A stretch of DNA of 64,000 bases, taken from assembly GCA_964460905.1 (NCBI GenBank), contig CAYWRM010000008.1:58840-122839 (forward strand), given 5' to 3'. The notes below the pieces were generated by a model. It saw only the letters and a list, made by a program, of their open reading frames with translations, did not search any database and was not told where the DNA came from. Positions 18,792 to 27,167 of the stretch are shown piece by piece. Both the position numbers and the translations under genes were made by a program. This stretch comes from GCA-002708315 sp964460905. GTDB taxonomy: Bacteria > Bacteroidota > Bacteroidia > Bacteroidales > F082. Numbering within the stretch: position 1 is the first letter of the stretch; each line of letters opens with the position of its first letter.

Positions 18792-19424
18792 ATGAAAAAT
18801 TTAACGACTCCACTCAGCATCAAAGTAATTTATTGGATTACTATTATTACCTTCTGGATTTATGTTGCTCTTACAGTTTTGGCATTAATTTTTGCAGGAG
18901 TACTATTAATTTTTGAATTAGATGGATTACAATTACACATTGGTCTCCCTGTAGCAGTAAATGTAATTGAAAAAGGAACACTTGACCTGGATATATTAAC
19001 CAGATTGACTAATGTGGAACTTGTTGAAATGACTGGAAAAGTTCATTTCATTAATACTCCACCTGAAATTGGCCGAATTTATAGTCTGTTTATTTTCTCA
19101 ATCATATTATTGTTTCTATATATATTTCTGACATTCAAGAGATTTATTGGCAATGTTTATAAAGGCGTATATTTTGATATGAAAAATATATACTTGTTAA
19201 AACGAATTTCTTATACTCTGGTAATCATATGGATATTCACTGTTTTCTATGGCTATTTTCAGTATTTCTTTTTGGTAAAAAATATGAATTTTGATACTAT
19301 TGAGTTTACAAGCGATGTTAGTACCTACCCTGTAATACTATTAGTAGCTCTGTTTATTTGGGTATTGTCGCATATATTTATTAAGGGTTGTGAATTACAT
19401 GACGAACACGAACTAACAATATAA
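18792..19424 (+). CDS. DUF2975 four-helix membrane protein
   Basis: 210 residues from the ATG at 18792; an upstream TTG at 18768 lies in the promoter. Four membrane helices are visible, near residues 10-40, 95-118, 138-160 and 183-203, with a soluble loop between the first two. FKRFIGNVYKGVYFDMKNIYLLKRIS after helix 2 is the characteristic DUF2975 segment. It is paired with a YozG-like HTH gene starting four bases after its stop, as with yoaS-yozG in Bacillus. The family is thought to act as a membrane partner of the regulator; the signal is unknown. Confidence 0.8.
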   Translation: MKNLTTPLSIKVIYWITIITFWIYVALTVLALIFAGVLLIFELDGLQLHIGLPVAVNVIEKGTLDLDILTRLTNVELVEMTGKVHFINTPPEIGRIYSLFIFSIILLFLYIFLTFKRFIGNVYKGVYFDMKNIYLLKRISYTLVIIWIFTVFYGYFQYFFLVKNMNFDTIEFTSDVSTYPVILLVALFIWVLSHIFIKGCELHDEHELTI

Positions 19425-19428
19425 GGTC

Positions 19429-19641
19429 ATGGCTATAATAGTAAACTTAGATGTAATGTTGGCAAAAAGAAAAATGAGCCTGACAGAACTTTCCAATAGA
19501 GTTGGAATAACAATGGCTAATTTATCAATCCTAAAAAAGGAAAAAGCAAAGGCAATTAGATTTTCAACTTTAGATGCAATATGCCATACACTAGATTGTC
19601 AACCTGGGGATATACTCGAATTTAAAGATGTGAATGAATAA
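19429..19641 (+). CDS. YozG-like Xre-family transcriptional regulator
   Basis: 70 residues, nearly all one HTH domain: LDVMLAKRKMSLTELSNRVGITMANLSILKKEKAKAIRFSTL carries the Xre helix-turn-helix, and CHTLDCQPGDILEF is the typical end of the YozG/HTH_26 type. No ligand domain is present, so activity is presumably set by the DUF2975 partner encoded just upstream. The start ATG is four bases after the DUF2975 stop. Confidence 0.85.
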   Translation: MAIIVNLDVMLAKRKMSLTELSNRVGITMANLSILKKEKAKAIRFSTLDAICHTLDCQPGDILEFKDVNE

Positions 19642-19702
19642 ATGTTTTAATGCTTAAATGAAATAAATATTGAATTAATTATACATTAACAAATATACAA
19701 CT

Positions 19703-19912
19703 ATGGGAAAAGAAAAAGTAGTAGAGGAAGTTTTTGTAAAAAGAGGTCTTAAATTAGAATGCTTAATTTGCAAAAAGAAATTATTCTGGACACGCACAAC
19801 ATTGATGAATACATCGGGAATGTCAATTATTGGTCTTGACTGGGCAAATAAATCTGCTACTAATTATGTTTGTGATAATTGTGGATATGTACATTGGTTT
19901 TTGGAAAAATAG
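19703..19912 (+). CDS. Small zinc-ribbon protein
   Basis: 69 residues with two CxxC pairs (CLICKKK near residue 20; CDNCGYVHWFL near 57), a four-Cys zinc ribbon. LDWANKSATNYVCDNCGYVHWF matches, from memory, a widespread family of uncharacterised zinc-ribbon proteins. The protein could bind nucleic acid or act as an adaptor. It follows the DUF2975-YozG pair by 61 bases on the same strand and may be co-transcribed. Confidence 0.65.
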   Translation: MGKEKVVEEVFVKRGLKLECLICKKKLFWTRTTLMNTSGMSIIGLDWANKSATNYVCDNCGYVHWFLEK

Positions 19913-20113
19913 TATGATTATATTTTTAAAATGAGGTTTGTTAATATTACTTGAATTTACCCTTCATTATCCTACAAATATGAATTTTCTCTAATCGTCT
20001 TTCTTACAAATATTACAAATTCGAACATCTAGGTATATCAACTATCAATCGTAAATATATTATTTTTACATTTTATTTTAATGTGTTTGTACAATACATT
20101 ATACCAATACTTT

Positions 20114-20443
20114 ATGAAGCAAACTGAAAAGACGCAAGTTTTAAATTACCTGATTAATGAAAAATTAAAATTAATCAAGCATCTGGATGAGTTAGTTGAG
20201 CTAACCAAACCAATAGAACCCGATTGTGCCATTGGACGTGTAAGTCGTATGGATGCCATTATCAATAAAAGCATAAATGAGGCAGCACTTAGTAAAGCTC
20301 AGGATAAGCTAAAAAAGATAAACATTTCACTCGACAGAATAGATGACGATAATTTTGGAAGCTGTATTCAATGTGGAGAACCTATCCCCATACAACGCCT
20401 TCTTTTAATGCCCGGATCACTTTGCATTAAATGTGCCATGTAA
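20114..20443 (+). CDS. TraR/DksA-family zinc-finger protein
   Basis: 109 residues from the ATG at 20114; the frame opens at 20081 but the extra residues do not fit the family. An N-terminal coiled coil (about 5-70) precedes CIQCGEPIPIQRLLLMPGSLCIKC, a C4 zinc finger of the DksA/TraR type with spacing CxxC-x16-CxxC. Classic DksA reaches the RNA polymerase channel with two acidic residues at the coiled-coil tip; here the tip region is EPDCAIGRVSRMDA, with few acids, so it may be a DksA-like protein of other effect. Confidence 0.8.
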   Translation: MKQTEKTQVLNYLINEKLKLIKHLDELVELTKPIEPDCAIGRVSRMDAIINKSINEAALSKAQDKLKKINISLDRIDDDNFGSCIQCGEPIPIQRLLLMPGSLCIKCAM

Positions 20444-20585
20444 TCCCAATTATCTTTAAATCATACATATTAAATCCCAGTTTTTCTCGTTTAATCAACA
20501 TAAAGATTGTTAATAATTTTCAATAAGTATAGATAGTAAGATTTATTGATTTAATAAATTTATCAGCCAAAATAGAAACTTTGAA

Positions 20586-23500
20586 ATGAGAAAGTCCTTC
20601 ATAATAGCCAATATTATTCTTGTATTTTTATTATCCCATGTAAATCTTATTGCCCAGCAAACTGTTTACAATGATGCTTCAAATGTTATATACCGGGAAT
20701 CTATTGCTTTGTTTAATCAACAAAATTATGGCTCTGCTCTTTCCACATTTGACAAGTACATGCTTGAAGAGCAAAATAAAAAAAGTGCATACTATGAAGA
20801 TGCTGCTTATTGGAGCACGGTTTGTACAGTTGAATTGAGGACAAAAGATGCTGTAAACCGCATTCATAAGTTTAACGCGGATTATCCTTCAAGTGCATGG
20901 CTCCCGCAAATTAACTTTGAGTTAGGTAATATTTATTATAAGGACAAAAAATATTCCCTGGCCTTAGATACTTATAATACTTTAAATCCTTCAAAGCTTA
21001 GTTCAAACAAGCGTTCTGAATATCATTATAAAAAAGGTTATTGTCAGATGAAACAAAGCCAGTTCGATAAGGCTCTGGCTTCTTACGAAAACGTAATGAA
21101 TACAAAAAGCAGCTATTCAAAACCAGCTAACTATTATTATGCCCATATTCAGTATCAGAAAGGAAATCTCGATGAAGCCTTATCAAGTTTTAAAGCAATT
21201 GAAAATGAAAGAAAATTCAAGAAATATGTTCCATTATATTTGATAAAAATATACTACCAACAAGGTAGGTACCAGATTGTTATTGACGAAGGCATACGAT
21301 ATTTGCAGATTGCTTCTAAAAAAGAAAAAGGAAACATAGCTCGACTTGTTGCTAACTCATATTACAACCATAATGATTTCAAATCAGCAAATGAATATTA
21401 TTCAATATATGAATCGTATGGCAAGCATAATGATGATCCTGATGAGCAATATCGCATTGGATATTGTAAGTTTATTGAAGAGGATTATAAGGATGCAATT
21501 AGTAATCTTCAATCGGCCACAAAAGCAGGTGGGCTTATTGAACAGAATTCATGGTATTATCTTGGACAGTGTTATTTAAAATCAGGACAACCTAAATTTG
21601 CACAGAATGCTTTTTTGAAGGCTTACAAGAGTAATAATAATAAAGACATTGCTGCTGATGCATTATTTAGTTTTATTAAAATAACAATAGAAGTTGGCTC
21701 TGACAGCTTTAACGACCCTGTTGTTGTTATTGAGAATTTTATTAAGGAAAACCCCAATTCGCCACATGCCGCTACTGCTTACGATTTGCTTTCGCAGATG
21801 TACCTAAGTTCAAAGAACTATGCAGGAGCCCTGGCTTCCATTGAAAAGGTAAAAAATCCAAATAGTCGATTAAAATCAGTATATCAACAACTTGCATATG
21901 CTCAAGGAATTGATTATTTCAACAGGCGAGCATATACTGATGCCATTGGATACTTTAGTAAATCGCTCAAATATCCTGTTGATATTAAGCTTCAATCGGA
22001 AGCTTTATTTTGGGAGGGTGATGCACTCTATCGACAAAAAAAATACAGTGAAGCAGCTAGTTTATATTACAGATTTCGTATTTCAAAAGGCGCACAGCAA
22101 ACTGGGCTTTATTCTAATGCTTTATATAATTCGGCATACTGTGCTTTTAACACTAAACAATATAGCGATGCATCCAGCCTGTTTCAGAAATTCCTTGAAC
22201 AAAACAATAACCAAACAAACCTTGTTATTGATGCTTACTTGCGACTTGCCGACAGCTATCTTATAATAAAAGATTATAATAAAGCTATACTGTGGTATAA
22301 TAAGGTTATTAGTGGCAATTCTCCTGATGCTGATTATGCACTTTTACAGAAAGCAGTTTGTTATGGATCACAAGGCGATTTTTCAAAAAAACTTTCTACA
22401 CTTAACGAGCTAATAAAGAATTTTAAGCGATCACAGTATTATGATGATGCACTCTATGACATTGCATCAACAAATCTAATATTGAATGACCAACGGCATG
22501 CCATATTGTATTTCGATAAGTTGGTAAAAGAAAAACCAAAAAGCAGTTATGCAAAAAAATCACTTGTAAAAATGGGCTTTGTTTATTATGGCAACAACCA
22601 ATATAAACAAGCTATTACAGCATTGCGAAAGGTAATAGATAATTATCCGGCATCGCTCGAGGCAAAGGAGGCTCTCGTTACTCTTCAAAACGTGTACATG
22701 GATATGGGTCAAGTGGATACATATATTAAATATGCTAATAGTCTTGATTTTGTGCAGATTTCAACAAGTGAAGAGGATTCATTAAAGTTCACAACCGGTG
22801 AAAACTATTACATGAACAACGATTGTAATAATGCTATTCAATCTCTCAAAACCTATGTTAACCAGTTTCCATCGGGAGGTTTTGTACTTACTGCATATAA
22901 TTACCTTACGCAGTGTATGGAAAAGAATGGGGATAATGATGAAGCAATTTATTATTACAGTAAAATAGTTGAATATCCTGATAATCAATATACTGTAAAA
23001 GCACTTCTTAAGGTTGCAAGAGCAATGTATGCTAAAGAAGAATTTGAACAGGCATTGAATTACTATGAAAAGTTATCGGTACTAGCTGAAAATAAATTAA
23101 TGTTACTTGAAGCTACAGATGGTGTTATGAAAAGCGCATGGAAAACAGGAAACATTCCTAAAGTTAAAGAGTCGGCAAAGAAGTTGCTGATGACAGAAAA
23201 AATATCAGAAGATCAAATTGTTTATGCCCATTATCTACTTGGAATTATAGCATTGGATAACAAACAATATGCTGAAGCAGAAAGAGAACTGAGTATTACT
23301 ACCAGATTGACTTCTGGTGAGATTGGAGCTGAAGCTTTATATAATACTGCATTAATTAATTATCGACAAAATAAGCTTGAAGAGGCTGAAACGCTGGTTT
23401 ATGAACTCCCCGAAAAATATGCCTCATTTGACTATTGGATAGCAAAAGGTTTTATACTACTTGCTGATATATACGTTGGGCGTGATAATCTGTTTCAGGC

Positions 23501-23642
23501 CGAACAAACCTTAACAAGTGTTATAGAGAATTATAAAGGTGAGGATCTGAGAAAGATTGCAGAAGATAAACTGGAACGTATAAAGTCTTCTCAAATTGAA
23601 GTAAGTGAAGTTGAAGAAATTGATAATGAAGATAAGAATTAG
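20586..23642 (+). CDS. Large periplasmic tetratricopeptide-repeat protein
   Basis: 1018 residues with a signal peptide ending LIAQ near 24. Nearly the whole chain is TPR units of the form YxxGxxxxxxxxYxxAxxxFxxxL, about 25 of them by eye, without another domain. Such arrays hold protein partners. The next gene, an outer-membrane barrel, starts four bases after its stop, so the pair is probably translated together and may act in outer-membrane or surface-structure assembly. The final residues are acidic (EVSEVEEIDNEDKN). The partner cannot be read from sequence. Confidence 0.8.
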   Translation: MRKSFIIANIILVFLLSHVNLIAQQTVYNDASNVIYRESIALFNQQNYGSALSTFDKYMLEEQNKKSAYYEDAAYWSTVCTVELRTKDAVNRIHKFNADYPSSAWLPQINFELGNIYYKDKKYSLALDTYNTLNPSKLSSNKRSEYHYKKGYCQMKQSQFDKALASYENVMNTKSSYSKPANYYYAHIQYQKGNLDEALSSFKAIENERKFKKYVPLYLIKIYYQQGRYQIVIDEGIRYLQIASKKEKGNIARLVANSYYNHNDFKSANEYYSIYESYGKHNDDPDEQYRIGYCKFIEEDYKDAISNLQSATKAGGLIEQNSWYYLGQCYLKSGQPKFAQNAFLKAYKSNNNKDIAADALFSFIKITIEVGSDSFNDPVVVIENFIKENPNSPHAATAYDLLSQMYLSSKNYAGALASIEKVKNPNSRLKSVYQQLAYAQGIDYFNRRAYTDAIGYFSKSLKYPVDIKLQSEALFWEGDALYRQKKYSEAASLYYRFRISKGAQQTGLYSNALYNSAYCAFNTKQYSDASSLFQKFLEQNNNQTNLVIDAYLRLADSYLIIKDYNKAILWYNKVISGNSPDADYALLQKAVCYGSQGDFSKKLSTLNELIKNFKRSQYYDDALYDIASTNLILNDQRHAILYFDKLVKEKPKSSYAKKSLVKMGFVYYGNNQYKQAITALRKVIDNYPASLEAKEALVTLQNVYMDMGQVDTYIKYANSLDFVQISTSEEDSLKFTTGENYYMNNDCNNAIQSLKTYVNQFPSGGFVLTAYNYLTQCMEKNGDNDEAIYYYSKIVEYPDNQYTVKALLKVARAMYAKEEFEQALNYYEKLSVLAENKLMLLEATDGVMKSAWKTGNIPKVKESAKKLLMTEKISEDQIVYAHYLLGIIALDNKQYAEAERELSITTRLTSGEIGAEALYNTALINYRQNKLEEAETLVYELPEKYASFDYWIAKGFILLADIYVGRDNLFQAEQTLTSVIENYKGEDLRKIAEDKLERIKSSQIEVSEVEEIDNEDKN

Positions 23643-23646
23643 AGAT

Positions 23647-25359
23647 ATGAATAACCAGCATATATTTAGAATATTTGTTATTGTTCTGGCCATTTCTGCA
23701 GCAACTATACTACCTGCACAAAACCAAACCGAAACCGGACAAGGGCATAACGAGCAAGTAACAATTATAAGCTCCTACGACCCCTCGATTAATCAGGCCT
23801 TTAAGATAAACCAGTCTCCAACTGAAATGCAATTTAATTTGGATAAGCCTGAATTTTCTTTTGAAACTATAAAAATAGACCAACCAACACAGATAACATT
23901 AAACCCAATAGTACCAGTTGTTATTAATGCAGACAAACGAACCTATCTTACACAAAACTCACTTAAAGCCGGAATAGGTAGTTTGTTTAGCCCGTATTTG
24001 GATTTCTTTCATTCCAGTGGTCAAAAAAATGACTATAGATTTGATGCCCATATCCACCATCTATCATCATTTAAAAACATTGCTGATTATTCACCAAGCC
24101 CCGAATCAAAAACTAATCTTAATCTGAATTACAGAAAATTCCTTAAATATCACATCATTGATGTAGGTATTTACTATTCATTGAAAACCAATAGGTATTA
24201 CGGTTTTAAACCAGATGATTTTTCAGCTTTTACAATTGATGATAGCAGGTTAAAACAAATGTATAACCTTGCCAGAGTAAATATGGCATTATCGAGTAAT
24301 TACAGAAACAACAAGAAGTTAAATCATAAAATTAACCTTGATGCATATTATTATTTTGATAAATATCAAACTACTGAAATAAACGCAAATGTAGATTTTG
24401 ATGTTCACAAAAGTTTTGAAGTAAGCAACTTATTAAATTATCAGGAACTTGGATTATCAGGAAAAGTAAACTATTTCCAAAACACTGATAGTATTAATAG
24501 CAGCGATGATGTGCTAGTTTCTTTAACACCTTATTTTAAAGCTAACTACGGAATACTTAATTTTAATATAGGACTTAACTTTAATTTTCTTAACACAGAT
24601 AAAACTAACTTCTATTTTTATCCAATACTTGATTTAAATGTTAACCTTATACCTAAGGTATTAACTGTTTTTGCAGGGTTAGATGGTAATGTAGAAAAGA
24701 ATTCATTTCTTATGTTATCTGAGTTAAATCCATGGGTAAGTTCAACAATTCCAATCACTTGGGATCACACTTTTAAAGCCTATGGAGGAATACGCGGAAA
24801 CATAGCTCAAAAAGTTAACTTTAGCGTACAGGTATCATGGCAGAAATTCAATAATATGTTCTTTTTTGTTAACGTACCCGATGCTACAACTTTTAATTAT
24901 TTGGTTGCAATTCCTTTTAATAAGTTTTCTACAATACATGATAAAGGAAGTGTGTTTGGGGTTTCAGGTGAATTAACATTTGCCGCCAGCCAAAAAGTAA
25001 ACATAATGCTAGGTGCAGTATATAATTCATATACTTTAGATTCACTTGACTCACCATATCATAAACCAACGAGCAAAATTAAATTTGGAGCATCATTTTT
25101 AACAACAAAAAAGTTAAGAATCTGGACTGATATATATTATTATGGAAAACGTACTGCACTGGATTTAAGCATACTGCCAAATACAAAAATTGATTTAGAG
25201 GCTTTTATCGATTTAAATGTTGGCGTTGATTATCAATTAACAGATCAATTTTCAGTATTTCTTTCATTAACTAATTTACTTAATCAACATTATGAGAGGT
25301 ACTATAATTACCCCGTGCAAGGCATACAAATAATGGGTGGAATCATGTATAAGTTTTAG
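23647..25359 (+). CDS. Outer-membrane beta-barrel (TonB-receptor-like without plug)
   Basis: 570 residues from the ATG at 23647, which starts a signal peptide (MNNQHIFRIFVIVLAISAATILPAQ); the upstream frame overlaps the TPR gene. An N-terminal region of about 100 residues (VTIISSYDPSINQAFKINQSPT) is followed by many amphipathic strands and a C-terminal Phe (IMGGIMYKF), typical of outer-membrane barrels. TonB-receptor annotation is common for relatives, but I see no TonB box or full plug. Coupled to the TPR gene with a 4-base gap. Confidence 0.75.
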   Translation: MNNQHIFRIFVIVLAISAATILPAQNQTETGQGHNEQVTIISSYDPSINQAFKINQSPTEMQFNLDKPEFSFETIKIDQPTQITLNPIVPVVINADKRTYLTQNSLKAGIGSLFSPYLDFFHSSGQKNDYRFDAHIHHLSSFKNIADYSPSPESKTNLNLNYRKFLKYHIIDVGIYYSLKTNRYYGFKPDDFSAFTIDDSRLKQMYNLARVNMALSSNYRNNKKLNHKINLDAYYYFDKYQTTEINANVDFDVHKSFEVSNLLNYQELGLSGKVNYFQNTDSINSSDDVLVSLTPYFKANYGILNFNIGLNFNFLNTDKTNFYFYPILDLNVNLIPKVLTVFAGLDGNVEKNSFLMLSELNPWVSSTIPITWDHTFKAYGGIRGNIAQKVNFSVQVSWQKFNNMFFFVNVPDATTFNYLVAIPFNKFSTIHDKGSVFGVSGELTFAASQKVNIMLGAVYNSYTLDSLDSPYHKPTSKIKFGASFLTTKKLRIWTDIYYYGKRTALDLSILPNTKIDLEAFIDLNVGVDYQLTDQFSVFLSLTNLLNQHYERYYNYPVQGIQIMGGIMYKF

Positions 25360-25679
25360 TACTTGGGCTACGTTTCATAGCGAGGGAAACAAGACAGCCT
25401 GATATCCCCCCTCAATCAAGTTCATCTTACAATTCCGAGTAGCAACTACATAATGCTAACCATTTTGCAACTTCATGTCGAAAACATTGTCATACTGATC
25501 CGCCTGAGGCGGAGAAGTATCTTTACATTTCTCATAGACCAGCCGGGTTAAAGAAAACCCATCAGGTCGGGATTGATATTCTTGTCAGGTTAAGCCTAAT
25601 GCAGTTTTGAATATCAAAAATACCAATCCACAATTTCCCTACATTTGAATAAAATTCTAAAGTTCTAAATTTTTTTGCT
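25360..25679. repeat. Repeat-rich spacer 1
   Basis: The 320-base gap has no gene. It holds a TTGTCATACTGA-type element at 25487-25520 with a perfect hairpin TCCGCC-TGA-GGCGGA at 25499-25513, then an imperfect hairpin at 25531-25571 built on GACC...GGGTT/AACCC...GGTC. Both have relatives in the spacer at 34262-34460. Segments TCAATCAAGTTCATC and CGAGGGAA are shared as well. It is a composite of dispersed Bacteroidota intergenic repeats. Confidence 0.7.
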
Positions 25680-26861
25680 ATGAATATTGTTTTCAAACCT
25701 ACAAATCCAAAAGATCGAAATTCACAAATTGATATCTTAAGAGGATTCGCTTTGCTTGGCATTCTGTTGGTTAATGTATTTGGCTATAACTCCTCATTTT
25801 TTGATTTTAGTGGTTTCTACGCTGCTTTTAGTGACCAATTGAACCACACAGTCTTCGAGTTAGTTATTGGCTTTGGAGCCGATAAGTTCATTTTTATCTT
25901 CTCCTTTTTATTTGGTGTTGGGTTCTCAATTATGTATTTGAAATATCGCACCGATGAAAATGGTTTTTCCAGTTTATATCTTCGCCGATTGTTAGTACTC
26001 ATGATGTTTGGAGTACTTCATATTGTCTTTTTTTGGGCAGGAGATATACTGTTTTCTTATTCTTTATTGGGAATGATACTCTTGCTTCTAAGAAAGATGC
26101 GATCAGATTTATTATTGTTTTTAAGTGTCTTCTTATATTTCTTTCCGATAATATATATTGCTTTTGAAAGTATTTTCCCCTTTTTACCAAGCGCACTAAG
26201 TTCTGTTACTGAAATTACCTTACCAGAAGTAATAGATATTTATTCAAGTGCATCATATTTTGATATTTTAAAACTTAGAATTCACGAATATATCGCGTTT
26301 CGAAATATAAACCTGATTTATTATGCACCAAAAATATTGTCTTTATTCATACTAGGATACTTGTTTTATAAAAAGAGATATTTCGAAATAATCAATTCCT
26401 CAAAAAGAAAATATACGGTTATATCGATTATTTTACTTTCAATTGGTATATTACTTACTCTAACTACTGAAAATATTGTGAACAGTATAGCCAATCCTGA
26501 TACAAATCAATTTTATACAGCTATTTATATGGGAATATTTGAGGTCACAAATATATTTTTGGGATTCAGTTATATCATTCTGATTCTGATTTTATCACAA
26601 GTACAGGTTTTTAAAACTATTCTAGATCCTTTTAAATATGTTGGACGGACGGCGCTCACGAATTACCTGATACAATCTATAGTTTTTACAACAATAATGT
26701 ATTCTTATGGTCTGGGAATGTTTGGAAGCCTTCAACCCTGGCAGCTTCTAATATCTGCGGTTGTAATGTTTGTTATTCAACTATATTATAGTAAACGTTG
26801 GCTTCAAAACTTTAGTTTCGGACCTCTGGAGTGGATATGGAGAAAACTAACTTATTTATAA
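25680..26861 (+). CDS. DUF418 / YeiB-like membrane protein
   Basis: 393 residues, about 9-10 membrane helices. RNSQIDILRGFALLGILLVNV at residue 14 onwards is the acyltransferase-like/DUF418 N-terminal signature, and the C-terminal DUF418 domain has VGRTALTNYLIQS, a final amphipathic stretch and GPLEWIWRKLTY. The family includes E. coli YeiB; the substrate and reaction are not known. Single gene with repeat-rich DNA upstream and an AT-rich gap downstream. Confidence 0.85.
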   Translation: MNIVFKPTNPKDRNSQIDILRGFALLGILLVNVFGYNSSFFDFSGFYAAFSDQLNHTVFELVIGFGADKFIFIFSFLFGVGFSIMYLKYRTDENGFSSLYLRRLLVLMMFGVLHIVFFWAGDILFSYSLLGMILLLLRKMRSDLLLFLSVFLYFFPIIYIAFESIFPFLPSALSSVTEITLPEVIDIYSSASYFDILKLRIHEYIAFRNINLIYYAPKILSLFILGYLFYKKRYFEIINSSKRKYTVISIILLSIGILLTLTTENIVNSIANPDTNQFYTAIYMGIFEVTNIFLGFSYIILILILSQVQVFKTILDPFKYVGRTALTNYLIQSIVFTTIMYSYGLGMFGSLQPWQLLISAVVMFVIQLYYSKRWLQNFSFGPLEWIWRKLTYL

Positions 26862-27167
26862 ATAGATAAATTATTTGCTAGCATTTTTACTTTTAAAAAT
26901 ACAAATAGAAGTAATTCAAATAATACAAAAACAATTCAACTTTTCTACCCTAAATTCACTGCAAATAGCAGCCAATTATTTAGTATTTAAGCATTAAATG
27001 GATATGATATTTTCTATATCAAAAAATACATTTGTAACAAACTGTTATTATGTACGTTAACATGTTGATAACTTAGCTTGCCAATATACATTATTCGTAC
27101 ATTTATAGCATATTTTTTATTAACTTTGCACACCTTTTATTAGGGATGAAAAATTGATTGAAATATT
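26862..27167. other. AT-rich spacer upstream of gyrB
   Basis: 306 bases without a credible gene. Apart from the -7 box TAACTTTG at 27121-27128, I see only short palindromic pieces such as GTTAACATGTTGATAAC near 27057. A single DnaA-box-like TTATCAACA occurs on the minus strand, too little for an origin. Confidence 0.5.
27121..27128 (+). promoter_or_regulatory. gyrB -7 box
   Basis: TAACTTTG is an exact TAnnTTTG match; no clear TTG lies at the -33 distance. Transcription would start near 27135, 33 bases before the ATG. Confidence 0.5.

Noticed and set aside
27050..27128. Possible replication origin near gyrB
   Set aside because: Only one degenerate DnaA-box-like sequence is present and dnaA is absent.
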